Both the position numbers and the translations under genes were made by a program. A stretch of 64,000 bases of DNA from Chitinophaga sp. CF118 (GTDB lineage: Bacteria; Bacteroidota; Bacteroidia; Chitinophagales; Chitinophagaceae), in assembly GCF_900112615.1 (NCBI RefSeq), contig NZ_FOMK01000004.1, forward strand, positions 310,001 through 374,000. Direction: 5' to 3'. Below the pieces are notes generated by a model. That model did not search any database. It saw nothing but the letters and a program-made list of their open reading frames with translations, and was not told the origin of the DNA. Below are positions 52,607-61,928 of the stretch, piece by piece. How positions within the stretch are numbered: position 1 is the first letter of the stretch; the number at the start of each line of letters is the position of its first letter.

Positions 52607-53281
52607 TCAGAAACGGTAACCGAACTTAATACCGAGTGACAAGTGAGGATAAACACCATCTTCAAAACTGAAGAAATCATCATCATTATAATAGTCAACT
52701 CCATCCATCAGACCCTTATTTTTACGTTCTTTATATCTTAAACCTACCCCACCATAAAACTCAATCAGGAAATGGCGATCTTCATCAAGGAATTTCTGGA
52801 TACCTACATTGGCGGAACCAGCTATTATTTTCTTCTCTTGAGTATATTCTGCAGGATCTATATAGACGGTCTGTGTACCATTGTAATATTGGCCACCATC
52901 GGACATTTTAGTATACTTCATATCTTTGTAAGTAGCCATTAAGCTGATGTAGCCATTAAAACTGCGGTGACGTCCTGCGAAATAATATTTAATCTGTGGT
53001 TGTATACGATAACCGGTATGACGACCATCATCCTTATATAACTCGGGCATTGTGTACAACATCCAGGTACCATCTACAGCTAAAGCCCAATGTAATGCAA
53101 AGCGGTATTCCAGTCCCAAAGTTGGACCAGCTTCCGGTTCAAAAAGGCTAACAACATTTGTAGACACTATCAGACCTGGTTTCCGGGGAAATTGTCCTTC
53201 TTTAGGGAACCTTGAACGCTGACCATAAGATAAATTTGCTAAGAAAAAGAAAGTACAGAGGCAAAGTAAAAATCTATTCAT
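52607..53281 (-). CDS. Outer-membrane protein, DUF3575-like
   Basis: A 224-residue exported protein. The ATG at 53279-53281 opens the signal peptide (MNRFLLCLCTFFFLANLSYGQ); the longer frame to 53446 is rejected. The mature part resembles the DUF3575 barrel family: VSTNVVSLFEPEAGPTLGLEYRFALHWALAV and the C-terminal aromatic end YPHLSLGIKFGYRF, with the terminal Phe of outer-membrane proteins. Function unknown. Downstream of the PKD surface protein on the same strand. Confidence 0.75.
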   Translation of the reverse strand: MNRFLLCLCTFFFLANLSYGQRSRFPKEGQFPRKPGLIVSTNVVSLFEPEAGPTLGLEYRFALHWALAVDGTWMLYTMPELYKDDGRHTGYRIQPQIKYYFAGRHRSFNGYISLMATYKDMKYTKMSDGGQYYNGTQTVYIDPAEYTQEKKIIAGSANVGIQKFLDEDRHFLIEFYGGVGLRYKERKNKGLMDGVDYYNDDDFFSFEDGVYPHLSLGIKFGYRF

Positions 53282-53342
53282 GTGACATTTATTGAGTGAA
53301 ACGTATGTAGGTTGCTGATTGTTACTCAGGGTATTGCGGGTA

Positions 53343-53350
53343 CAAATATA
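53343..53350 (-). promoter_or_regulatory. Promoter -7 box of the DUF3575-like gene
   Basis: TATATTTG on the minus strand matches TAnnTTTG; start codon 61 bases downstream. It follows the PKD-protein terminator, so the gene has its own promoter. Confidence 0.45.
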
Positions 53351-53403
53351 ATACATAAAATAATAAAGTATAATATTCAGGGGGTCATATATTGAATAAA
53401 AAA

Positions 53404-53433
53404 ACTGCCGTCCCTTTGTTAAGGACCGGCAGT
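53404..53433 (-). terminator. Terminator of the PKD surface-protein gene
   Basis: ACTGCCG pairs with CGGCAGT (53404-53410 and 53427-53433) with an inner imperfect extension, and T-rich sequence follows on the minus strand. It begins 23 bases after the stop codon. Confidence 0.8.
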
Positions 53434-53456
53434 TTTTTTTAAACAATCAATGTATT

Positions 53457-56400
53457 TTATTGCAGTACAACAGTCAATGTTTTCTGCGTTCCATAACCAG
53501 CTACTTCTATCAGGTAATAACCTTTTGGCAAATGTGTAAGATCAAGTTGCAGGAGCTGTTGCTGTGTAGTAGTACTATAAACTAAACGACCCTGTAAACT
53601 GTGTACCTTAACGGTTACCATTTTCAGCAATGGTTTGGAAAATTGCAAATGTACCAGACCTTCGGAAGGATTAGGATAAGCCTTTACAGTATTGCTGCCA
53701 AGAGTTACTTCTCCCACCGCAGTTATTACCACAGCAATTTCTGAAGACATACTGCTACATCCTGTGCCATTTTTAGATTCTACTTTATAAGTTCCATTAG
53801 CACTTGCACGATACTTTGCATTCGTTGCACCTTCAATAGCAGTATTATTTTTATACCATTGCCAGTTATAGATACCCGATGTGAACAGACTATCTCCACG
53901 TTGAGTGATTACAGGTTGTGCCGGCTGATTGGTGATAGCAAATTGTTTAGACCAGGTAGTAGTATCAGCAGGTGAACTGGCTTTAATGCGAATTACATAA
54001 TTATCTGCGCAAGCCAGACTATCAGGGATTATTATATTTATAGCAATGTTTCTGCTACTACTTTTAACACTACCCAGAGAAATTACTTCCTGTGGTTGTA
54101 ATCCTGTTGTACGACCACCATTATCATCCAGCATCAGTTCCGCGGTAAAGATGTTGTCTGCGTTGAAGTCATGATTAAAGGTAGTTGTTACCCTGAGGGT
54201 ACTGTCTGTTATTGTACCTACATTAGTAGTAATTGTATCCGGAACAGGTAAAGTATAGATGAAAGGAACAGATGTTCTTCCACAACCGTTTGGACTTATC
54301 ACATTTACCGTGTAACTACCGCTGGCTGTTGGAAATAACAATTTCTGATGCTCCATGCCCAGCTCTATATTGTCTTTATACCAGTAGTAATAAATTCCCT
54401 CCGATGCGATAAGCGTATCGCTGTAGTTACGTGCCAGCCTGATCGATGCTTTAGCCGGCGGATCAAGGACTACGTCAATGGAATCCGTTGCACGGATTGT
54501 ATTACAACTGTCTTTTACCAATAAGGAATATCGTCCTTGTGTAGTTACCCTTATGGTACGTGCAGTATCGCCATTACTCCAGAGATAACCGCCGGAATAT
54601 GGGAAGACGTTAGCTGTAAGTGTTGCGGTATCTGCACATACCAGTGTTTCATTCGCAATTCTTGCAACCCATGGAAGCGTTGCCAGTACCATAATCTGTT
54701 GAAATATGCTGGTAGTATCACCATTAATATCAGTTACCCTGAATCTTACAAGGTAAACATCGGGGGTGAAGTTATCAGTAAAATTCTTTGTATACCATAC
54801 TTGATTATTGATGATCCACTCGTACTTAACAATAGAATCCCTACTGTTTACGATGCCTGTAAATGTTAGTATCTGCCGGTTACAGGGAGATACCTGATAA
54901 GTGAAATCAACAGATGTCGGTTGAGGTACAGTGGTATATATATATGGTACAGGATCGGCAGTTGCGGTACAACCAAGGCTGCTTGTTACAACGGCTTTAT
55001 ACATTCCGCTTTTTGCAGGAATGATGTAAGCAAAGGTTTGCCCGCTCAGCAAGGTATCGTTCCTGTACCATTTCCAGGTATAGGTAGGATTATATGGTGA
55101 AGTAAATTTACTGAGTGATCCGTACAATGTATCATTGTTCTGATGAATGCTTACTGTTAATGGATCATTCAGTACGATGTTAAGAGAATCTGTTGCGCGG
55201 ACATTTCCACAGCTATCTTTCAGATAGGCGATGTATGTACCTGAATTCAATGCCCAGTACTTATTTATAAGCGGTTTATTCCATGTAATAGAATAATGAC
55301 CACTGACACCTTCTGCCCTTGCATCGATAGTAGCTGTATCCCTGCAGCTTACACCCACACTAAGGTTAATAATCTCTGCATGAACTTTCCAGTCATCTGC
55401 AACAACTATTGATTTGGTAATATTAGCCGTATCACCGGAAGCCGTAGTTACACTAAATGTTACATTGTAGGTACCTGCGGTAAATCTGATACTGGTATTT
55501 TTAGTGAGCCATATTGCACCTGTACCAATACTCCATGTATAAGCAACAATAGAATCCTGTCCGTTCACAATACCATCAAACCTAATCTCCTGTGGATTGC
55601 AGAGTGATACTATATAAGTATAATCGACGGTCAGTTTAGCCGGAGGGGCAGTATATATGAAAGGCGCTGAAGATAGAGTACAAGCAGCATTACTTTGCAC
55701 AACCGCCTTATAAGTTCCGCTTATTGAAGGAATGATGTAAGGCTGTGTTTCTCCTGTCAGTAATGTATCATTCCTATACCATTTCCAGGTGTAGACAACA
55801 ACGTGATTAGGATAGTAAGTGAAATTACTGAGTGATCCGTATAGTGTGTCTCTTACCTTATTAAGACTAAGACTCAGCGGATCGTTAATAGTAATGTTCA
55901 GAGTATCCGCTGCACGTATATTCCCGCAGGAATCTTTCAGATAGGCAATGTACTGTCCGGGATTAAAGACCATATTACCATTAGTTAGCTGTTTATTCCA
56001 GGAAATGGTATAGGGTGCATCAGTACCCACAGCAGTTGCAACCACTTCAGCCGTATCCATACAACCCCAACCTGTTCTTAGCTCATCTATCTCTGCATTG
56101 ATTTTCCAGGTATCTGCAACAACTATTGGTTTGGAAATAGTAGCCGTAAGACCTGACAGCGTGGTTACTTTAAGAACAACATTGTAAGTCCCTGTCTGAT
56201 AATCTGTGGATGCAATCTTAGTGAATGCTGTTTTCTGATTACCGAAATCCCAACTATAAGTTACTACCGAATCCAGCGGAGATGCAAGTGCAGGTGTGAT
56301 ATCCCTAAAAGTGATATGACGTGGATCGCAGGGTGCTGAAACGTAAGTAAAGTTAACATGAGGCGTGTCTGTTGCTACGCGGATATATATGGAATCCGAG

Positions 56401-57893
56401 GTGATGTTTCCGCAATAAGTAGCAGATAATGTGTATACTCCTTCTGTGGTCACATGCAGAACAGCAGTATCGCCTGTAGACCACCGGTATCTGTATTTAG
56501 AATTTACGTTGTGCAACAGATCTTTCAATGTAAGTGGGCTACCTGATAAAATAGTTGTATCCTGTATCAGATCTATCTGTGGTTTTGAATCGATCGTTAC
56601 CGTCTGATAAGCTGTATCGAGTGTACCTATTACGTTACTTACGATCAGACTTACTGTGTAATTACCGTTCTGCGTATAGGTATGTGTGAGATGATATGCA
56701 CCAGAAGAATCTTTACTTCCATCACCAAAAGACCATATTGCATAATTAATTCCATTGGAGTTGGTAGAGAAGGAACTATCTGTAAATGTAACAGTATTAC
56801 AGTTCTTACCATCTATCGATATTTTAGCATGTAATGAGGTTGTATCCAGTTTTACATTGATCGTATCCTGAATATAATCTCCATTTTTGCTAATCGATAC
56901 ATAATAAGTACCGGGAGATGAAATAGCTAATCCATTATTTGAGGATGTATTATCATTGGTACCATACCAGAAATAATCAGCACCAGGGTTTTCCGTATCA
57001 AACATCCTTAAGACATCCCCCTGTATTAAGCTTGTATCGCGGTTATTCCAACTATTATGATGAACGTATGGTTCACGTATGTTAAAATCATATGTAGCCA
57101 TTGTATCGCTACATATTGAAGATATATCAGGACGCAATGTTACACTGGCGATTACTTTATAGCTCCCCGGTTTTTGATACCAATGGTATTCCTCATAATT
57201 ACGATCCCGCAAATATCTTGTCGAGTCTCCCCATGTCCAATGTACTTTACTGTATGCATTGTAAGGATAAGGTACGTTCAGTTTCATTATCATGGTGAAT
57301 GTATCCATAGCCCAGTTACTACCTGTATATAAAGGTGCAAGTGAGGCTGTTCCGGAAGTAACAATTATGGAATCAGTTATAGTTTGTCCACAACTATTTA
57401 CACTTACTGTAAATTTACCTGCTGACTTCACTTTTATATCGGGTGTTGTCTGACCAGTAGACCATAAATATGTTTGCGTATCATTCCGGAAAAAATCTTC
57501 GTTGCTTTTCAACAGGATAGAATCACTGCATAACTGATATTGATGATAACGGGGATTCAGGGCCGGGTATACATTTATAGCATGAGATTCATTACCAGGC
57601 ATGGCTTCGGAAAAATACCAGCCCCCATTGCTATCCTTGACCTTCAGTTCAACCTGATAACGTCCTCTTTGAGTGTATGTATGTGCGGGAGCCTCTTCAT
57701 TCGAGTAGGTCCCATCCCCAAAACTCCATTGCCTATAGACAACAGGGTAAGTGCCCATAGTCATATCTCTAAAATGAACCGTTAATGGTCCACAACCGTA
57801 CGCAGTGTCCACTTCAAAGTTTACAAGAGTAGTTTGGGCTGACAATGAAAACGAAGAGCTAACAAAAAGAAACAATAGTAAAAGTCTATTCAT
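53457..57893 (-). CDS. Giant PKD-repeat surface protein with T9SS sorting domain
   Basis: A 1478-residue cell-surface or secreted protein. Signal peptide (about 1-19), an N-terminal PKD domain (VVYRQWSFGDGTYSNEEAPAHTYT), a further PKD (AIWSFGDGSKDSSGAYHLTHTYT near 385) and SdrD/Ig-like units. About 500-1180 holds two to three tandem modules of about 235 residues, each opening with V-x-[FY]-T-Y-x-x-x-x-C-[DN] and containing YIAYLKDSCGN and TWKWYRNDTLL. The last 75 residues form a type A T9SS C-terminal domain (AYPNPSEGLVHLQF, SLQGRLVYSTTTQQQ, KGYYLIEVAG). Probably an adhesin or cell-surface-bound scaffold; ligand unknown. Confidence 0.88.
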   Translation of the reverse strand: MNRLLLLFLFVSSSFSLSAQTTLVNFEVDTAYGCGPLTVHFRDMTMGTYPVVYRQWSFGDGTYSNEEAPAHTYTQRGRYQVELKVKDSNGGWYFSEAMPGNESHAINVYPALNPRYHQYQLCSDSILLKSNEDFFRNDTQTYLWSTGQTTPDIKVKSAGKFTVSVNSCGQTITDSIIVTSGTASLAPLYTGSNWAMDTFTMIMKLNVPYPYNAYSKVHWTWGDSTRYLRDRNYEEYHWYQKPGSYKVIASVTLRPDISSICSDTMATYDFNIREPYVHHNSWNNRDTSLIQGDVLRMFDTENPGADYFWYGTNDNTSSNNGLAISSPGTYYVSISKNGDYIQDTINVKLDTTSLHAKISIDGKNCNTVTFTDSSFSTNSNGINYAIWSFGDGSKDSSGAYHLTHTYTQNGNYTVSLIVSNVIGTLDTAYQTVTIDSKPQIDLIQDTTILSGSPLTLKDLLHNVNSKYRYRWSTGDTAVLHVTTEGVYTLSATYCGNITSDSIYIRVATDTPHVNFTYVSAPCDPRHITFRDITPALASPLDSVVTYSWDFGNQKTAFTKIASTDYQTGTYNVVLKVTTLSGLTATISKPIVVADTWKINAEIDELRTGWGCMDTAEVVATAVGTDAPYTISWNKQLTNGNMVFNPGQYIAYLKDSCGNIRAADTLNITINDPLSLSLNKVRDTLYGSLSNFTYYPNHVVVYTWKWYRNDTLLTGETQPYIIPSISGTYKAVVQSNAACTLSSAPFIYTAPPAKLTVDYTYIVSLCNPQEIRFDGIVNGQDSIVAYTWSIGTGAIWLTKNTSIRFTAGTYNVTFSVTTASGDTANITKSIVVADDWKVHAEIINLSVGVSCRDTATIDARAEGVSGHYSITWNKPLINKYWALNSGTYIAYLKDSCGNVRATDSLNIVLNDPLTVSIHQNNDTLYGSLSKFTSPYNPTYTWKWYRNDTLLSGQTFAYIIPAKSGMYKAVVTSSLGCTATADPVPYIYTTVPQPTSVDFTYQVSPCNRQILTFTGIVNSRDSIVKYEWIINNQVWYTKNFTDNFTPDVYLVRFRVTDINGDTTSIFQQIMVLATLPWVARIANETLVCADTATLTANVFPYSGGYLWSNGDTARTIRVTTQGRYSLLVKDSCNTIRATDSIDVVLDPPAKASIRLARNYSDTLIASEGIYYYWYKDNIELGMEHQKLLFPTASGSYTVNVISPNGCGRTSVPFIYTLPVPDTITTNVGTITDSTLRVTTTFNHDFNADNIFTAELMLDDNGGRTTGLQPQEVISLGSVKSSSRNIAINIIIPDSLACADNYVIRIKASSPADTTTWSKQFAITNQPAQPVITQRGDSLFTSGIYNWQWYKNNTAIEGATNAKYRASANGTYKVESKNGTGCSSMSSEIAVVITAVGEVTLGSNTVKAYPNPSEGLVHLQFSKPLLKMVTVKVHSLQGRLVYSTTTQQQLLQLDLTHLPKGYYLIEVAGYGTQKTLTVVLQ

Positions 57894-57920
57894 TATTTAT
57901 AGGGATTATATGTTGTGACG

Positions 57921-57928
57921 CAAATATA
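57921..57928 (-). promoter_or_regulatory. Promoter -7 box of the PKD surface-protein gene
   Basis: TATATTTG on the minus strand matches TAnnTTTG; the start codon is 28 bases downstream. Confidence 0.5.
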
Positions 57929-58011
57929 TATCTAAATAACCACCCGTTTTAAACATATGGGCTTAAACCTCAAAAATGAGTAAGTTTGCAACTTAGACCA
58001 GCAAACAAACA

Positions 58012-59988
58012 TTGATTTCTCAAAACACTATACAGCAGATCCTTGCCCGCATTGATATTGTGGAGATTGTAGGCAATTTCGTGAAATTGAAGAAAAGGGG
58101 GGCCAACTACCTTGGACTATGCCCTTTTCATAATGAGAAGTCTCCTTCTTTTACTGTTACGCCCAGCAAAGAAATCTATAAATGCTTTGGGTGTGGCGCC
58201 AGTGGTAATGGTATCAAGTTCCTGATGGAGCATGAGAAGTACTCCTATGTGGAAGCTCTTCGCTGGCTGGCACAGAAGTACGATGTGGCGGTTGAGGAAA
58301 CGGAAATGAGTCCGGAGGTAAAGCAGCAGCAGCAACTGGCTGACAGTCTTTATATTATCAACAACTTTGCCCGGGAATATTTTGCAGATACCCTGCTGAA
58401 CTCAGAAGAAGGCCAGAATGTAGGGCTTAGTTATTTCGAGGAAAGGGGATTTACACAGGAAACCATCCGTAAATTCCAACTTGGTTATAGTTTGAATGTA
58501 TGGGATGCTTTTACGAAAGCTGCGCTGGCGAAAGGATACAACTTAGATTATCTCCAAAAGACGGGCCTGGTCACTATCCGCAATGAACAGCCGGGAGATA
58601 ACTACCGTGGAAGGGTGATCTTCCCCATTCATAACCAGAGCGGTAAAGTGCTCGGCTTTGGTGCCCGTATCCTGGTAAAGAACGACCGTGCACCCAAATA
58701 CATCAACTCCCCTGAGAACGAGATCTATATAAAGAACCGGATCCTGTACGGTACTTATTTTGCACGTCATGCGATTGACAAGCTGAACGAGTGTTTGCTG
58801 GTAGAAGGATATACGGATGTGATCTCCCTGCATCAGGCAGGTATAGAAAATGTGGTGGCATCCAGCGGTACTTCCCTGACTCAGCACCAGCTTCGCCTGA
58901 TCAAAAAATATACTAACAACCTTACCATCCTGTTTGACGGGGATAATGCCGGTGTGAAGGCTGCTTTACGCGGCCTCGACATGGCGATTGAAGAGGGCCT
59001 GAACGTAAAACTTGTACTGATACCCGATAAGGAAGACCCGGACAGCTATGTACAAAAGATTGGTGCACAGGCATTCCGGGAGTTTATAGCGACCAACAAG
59101 CAGGACTTTATCCTATTCAAACTGCAGATTACCATGCAGGATGCGGGTAATGACAGTACGAGGAAGTCGCAGCTGGTAAATGAGATTGCGGAAACCATTT
59201 CCAAGATTGACAAAACAGAAGACTTTACCAAGCAGCAGGACTATATCCGTCAGTGCAGCCAGGTATTAAAGATAGACGAACAGGGACTGATTAACCTGGT
59301 GAATAAGTTCATTCGTGAACGCTTTCAGAAAAAGGAACAGCAACAGTCCAGGGATAATGCCAACTCCCCTTCTCCGGATGATGACCTCTCTCCGGAAGCA
59401 ATTGCTGCGATGGAAGCCATGGAAGGCGGTGAAGGTGGTGCTGTCAACTATTTTAACCCGGATGAGAAACAGGAGAAAGAACTGGTAAAGATATTACTGC
59501 GATTCGGAGACCGTCCTTTCAGTGAAGAAGATAAAAATACTGTGGCGGATTACATCTTCCATCTTCCTTATGATTTTGAATCCCTGACAGACAGTGAGAT
59601 TGTAAAGAGAATATTGCGGGAATACAAGAAGATGTATGATGATGATAACCTGCCCGACAAGAAATGGTTCCTTTATCATTCAGATCCTGAAATAGCGGCA
59701 GTTGTAGTGCATATCATGGAAGATAAAGAAGCGGAATTAAGTGCGAACTGGAAAGATCGCTATGAAATTGAAACTATCTATGGTGATAATGCCTACCTCC
59801 AGGATACTATCTCTACCACCAATTACCTGATACTACGAAAGATAAGGAAGATGATGACTGAGAACCAGCAGGAGATGGAAAAGTCTTCCATTTTTGAAGA
59901 ACAAATCAGATGCATAGAAATGCATAAGCATCTGAAGCAACTGGAAACAGAACTTACACAAGGATTAGGAACGGTTATCTTCAGATAG
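58012..59988 (+). CDS. dnaG: DNA primase
   Basis: Synthesises RNA primers at the replication fork. The 658-residue product has the CHC2 zinc finger (YLGLCPFHNEKSPSFTV, IYKCFGCGASGNG), the RNA-polymerase core with TOPRIM (LLVEGYTDVISLHQAGIENVVASSG, LTILFDGDNAG, PDKEDPDSYV) and a C-terminal helicase-binding region (about 460-658). The start is a TTG at 58012: no in-frame ATG or GTG lies near, and TTG ISQNTIQ aligns with the usual DnaG start. Divergent from the PKD surface-protein gene. Confidence 0.95.
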   Translation: MISQNTIQQILARIDIVEIVGNFVKLKKRGANYLGLCPFHNEKSPSFTVTPSKEIYKCFGCGASGNGIKFLMEHEKYSYVEALRWLAQKYDVAVEETEMSPEVKQQQQLADSLYIINNFAREYFADTLLNSEEGQNVGLSYFEERGFTQETIRKFQLGYSLNVWDAFTKAALAKGYNLDYLQKTGLVTIRNEQPGDNYRGRVIFPIHNQSGKVLGFGARILVKNDRAPKYINSPENEIYIKNRILYGTYFARHAIDKLNECLLVEGYTDVISLHQAGIENVVASSGTSLTQHQLRLIKKYTNNLTILFDGDNAGVKAALRGLDMAIEEGLNVKLVLIPDKEDPDSYVQKIGAQAFREFIATNKQDFILFKLQITMQDAGNDSTRKSQLVNEIAETISKIDKTEDFTKQQDYIRQCSQVLKIDEQGLINLVNKFIRERFQKKEQQQSRDNANSPSPDDDLSPEAIAAMEAMEGGEGGAVNYFNPDEKQEKELVKILLRFGDRPFSEEDKNTVADYIFHLPYDFESLTDSEIVKRILREYKKMYDDDNLPDKKWFLYHSDPEIAAVVVHIMEDKEAELSANWKDRYEIETIYGDNAYLQDTISTTNYLILRKIRKMMTENQQEMEKSSIFEEQIRCIEMHKHLKQLETELTQGLGTVIFR

Positions 59989-59998
59989 GTGGACTATA

Positions 59999-60508
59999 TT
60001 ATTTCTTTCTCTCCCACACCTGGAATGTTAAAGCATATTGATGCTTTTCATCCTTTTCATGACGCTCATTTTTTATAAGCTCCCATTCATCAGGTTTGTC
60101 TTCAGGTTCAAAGTCAGGAAAGTAAGTATCTCCTACTACTACCTTATCATCATGTACACGGGTAATATATACCCTGTCTACTATCGGTAATGCTATTTTG
60201 AATATTTCACCACCACCGGTAACGAAGATTTCTTCTGTGTTATACTTCTTTGCTTCTTCAATACCGGCTTCAAGAGAAGGTACTACAGTCAATCCTTCTC
60301 TTTTGAAATCAGGCTGACGGGAGATAACAATATTTGGCCTGCCCGGCAGTACACGTCCCAGTTCATCAAATGATTTGCGACCCATGATGATAGGCTTACC
60401 AATAGTAGTTTGCTTAAAATATCTCATATCCACAGGCAGGTGCCAGGGAAGATGATTATGGATTCCGATTACATTATTTTCTGAAGCAGCGACAATGATA
60501 GAGAGCAT
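59999..60508 (-). CDS. folA: Dihydrofolate reductase
   Basis: Regenerates tetrahydrofolate after thymidylate synthesis. The 169 residues show the active-site stretch IIVAASENNVIGIHNHLPWHLPVDMRYFK, the NADPH-binding IMGRKSFDELGRVLPGRPNIVISRQ and the late EEIFVTGGGEIFKIAL. Thirty-four bases downstream of thyA, the enzyme whose by-product it recycles. Confidence 0.95.
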   Translation of the reverse strand: MLSIIVAASENNVIGIHNHLPWHLPVDMRYFKQTTIGKPIIMGRKSFDELGRVLPGRPNIVISRQPDFKREGLTVVPSLEAGIEEAKKYNTEEIFVTGGGEIFKIALPIVDRVYITRVHDDKVVVGDTYFPDFEPEDKPDEWELIKNERHEKDEKHQYALTFQVWERKK

Positions 60509-60542
60509 GCAAAGTATTAATTGGTGAGTGCGAATGTATACA

Positions 60543-61337
60543 TTAAACTGCTACTGGTGCTTTAATATGCGGATGATACTGATAATTTACCAGTTCAAAA
60601 TCTTCATATTTAAAGCTGAAGATGTCTTTTACTGCAGGGTTTATTTTCATCACCGGCAATTCGAATGGCTTACGGCTCAGTTGCAGTTTTGCTTGTTCTA
60701 TATGATTGCTGTAAAGATGTACATCTCCAAAAGTGTGAATAAATTCACCTGGCTCCAGCCCACAGACCTGTGCTATCATCATGGTGAGAAGTGCATAAGA
60801 GGCAATGTTAAAAGGCACTCCCAGGAACACGTCTGCACTACGCTGGTATAACTGGCAACTTAAGCGTCCGTTGGCCACATAAAACTGGAATAGGCAATGA
60901 CAGGGGCTTAAAGCCATTTTAGGAAGATCGCCCACATTCCAGGCATTTACAATGATACGACGGGAGTCCGGATTGTTTTTCAAAGTATTAATGACTTCAC
61001 TGATCTGGTCTATTACACCACCATCCCTGGTTTCCCAGCTACGCCACTGTTTGCCGTATACGGGACCAAGGTCACCGTTTTCGTCAGCCCATTCGTCCCA
61101 GATCTTTACGCCATGTTCTTTCAGGTATTGAATGTTGGTATCACCGTTCAGGAACCACAACAACTCATAAATAATGGATTTCAGGTGGAGCTTCTTGGTA
61201 GTTACCATTGGAAAGCCATCCTGCAGATTAAACCGCAACTGATTACCGAAACAGCTAGTTGTACCTGTACCGGTCCGGTCAGTTTTCACTACGCCTTGAT
61301 CCATAATATGTTGCAGCAAATGAAGATATTGTTCCAT
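60543..61337 (-). CDS. thyA: Thymidylate synthase
   Basis: Methylates dUMP to dTMP with methylene-tetrahydrofolate. The 264 residues have the family length. The active-site cysteine is in [13 protein letters not shown] and the substrate motifs [19 protein letters not shown] and [16 protein letters not shown]-like stretch follow. First gene of thyA-folA. A near-match (CAAAGTAA) to a promoter box lies just upstream of the ATG. Confidence 0.96.
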   Translation of the reverse strand: MEQYLHLLQHIMDQGVVKTDRTGTGTTSCFGNQLRFNLQDGFPMVTTKKLHLKSIIYELLWFLNGDTNIQYLKEHGVKIWDEWADENGDLGPVYGKQWRSWETRDGGVIDQISEVINTLKNNPDSRRIIVNAWNVGDLPKMALSPCHCLFQFYVANGRLSCQLYQRSADVFLGVPFNIASYALLTMMIAQVCGLEPGEFIHTFGDVHLYSNHIEQAKLQLSRKPFELPVMKINPAVKDIFSFKYEDFELVNYQYHPHIKAPVAV

Positions 61338-61345
61338 GGGGCAAA

Positions 61346-61400
61346 GTAACGAAAAAAGCTGCTAATTACAGAGTCTGTAATTAGCAGCTTTTTTCGTTAC
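61346..61400. terminator. Hairpin between thyA and a lipoprotein gene
   Basis: Perfect 25-base arms (61346-61370 and 61376-61400) around a five-base loop, with A6 and T6 runs inside. It is bidirectional by form. On the minus strand it comes after the lipoprotein gene and directly before thyA, so it separates the two transcripts. Confidence 0.93.
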
Positions 61401-61432
61401 GGGATGACTGTTTGAAGATTCTACGCAATACG

Positions 61433-61882
61433 TTAGAAGGTACCTAGCTTAGGCCTTGCATATTTACTTGCACAACCTTCAATACATCCTATGTAATATA
61501 AATAAAGAGTATCTGTATTAACTTTTACGATGAAAGAAGAGGTATCCTTACCTCCTTGTTTATACAATTTCAGAATAGTATCTGGGTATTCGAAATTATT
61601 GGAGGGAATAATAGTAAAATGATCATAATCTTTTTTATTACTGCTGAACAGGCCACTGGTTGTGAAAGAAATAGTTTCATTTTCAGTAGCAGGACGCCAG
61701 ATCACAGGACCAGCACCAGGAGAGTTCCAGGAAGCACTTAATTGCCACGGACCTTCCAGAGAAAGAGGGTTTACAGGACAAGGACATATTGTAATATTAG
61801 GATCCTGTCCTTTGTTCTTATTCTTAGTGCAGGCAAACAATAACATTAATGCAACAGGTAACAGGTACAGTACACGTTTCAT
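61433..61882 (-). CDS. Lipoprotein of unknown function
   Basis: A 149-residue lipoprotein. The lipobox LMLLFAC ends at residue 18. After a Lys/Asn-rich linker comes PVNPLSLEGPWQLSASW, like the start of small lipocalin-type barrels, and beta-rich sequence to the end, with two late cysteines (IGCIEGCAS). No family assigned with confidence. Confidence 0.7.
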   Translation of the reverse strand: MKRVLYLLPVALMLLFACTKNKNKGQDPNITICPCPVNPLSLEGPWQLSASWNSPGAGPVIWRPATENETISFTTSGLFSSNKKDYDHFTIIPSNNFEYPDTILKLYKQGGKDTSSFIVKVNTDTLYLYYIGCIEGCASKYARPKLGTF

Positions 61883-61928
61883 ATAGGTTGTCTGGATTTA
61901 TATTGAAACGGGTACTCTCTGAAGAAAG

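Noticed and set aside
53282-53446. Upstream extension of the DUF3575-like gene
   Set aside because: The extra residues contain no signal-peptide-like start and cross the promoter box at 53343-53350; the ATG at 53281 opens a clean signal peptide.
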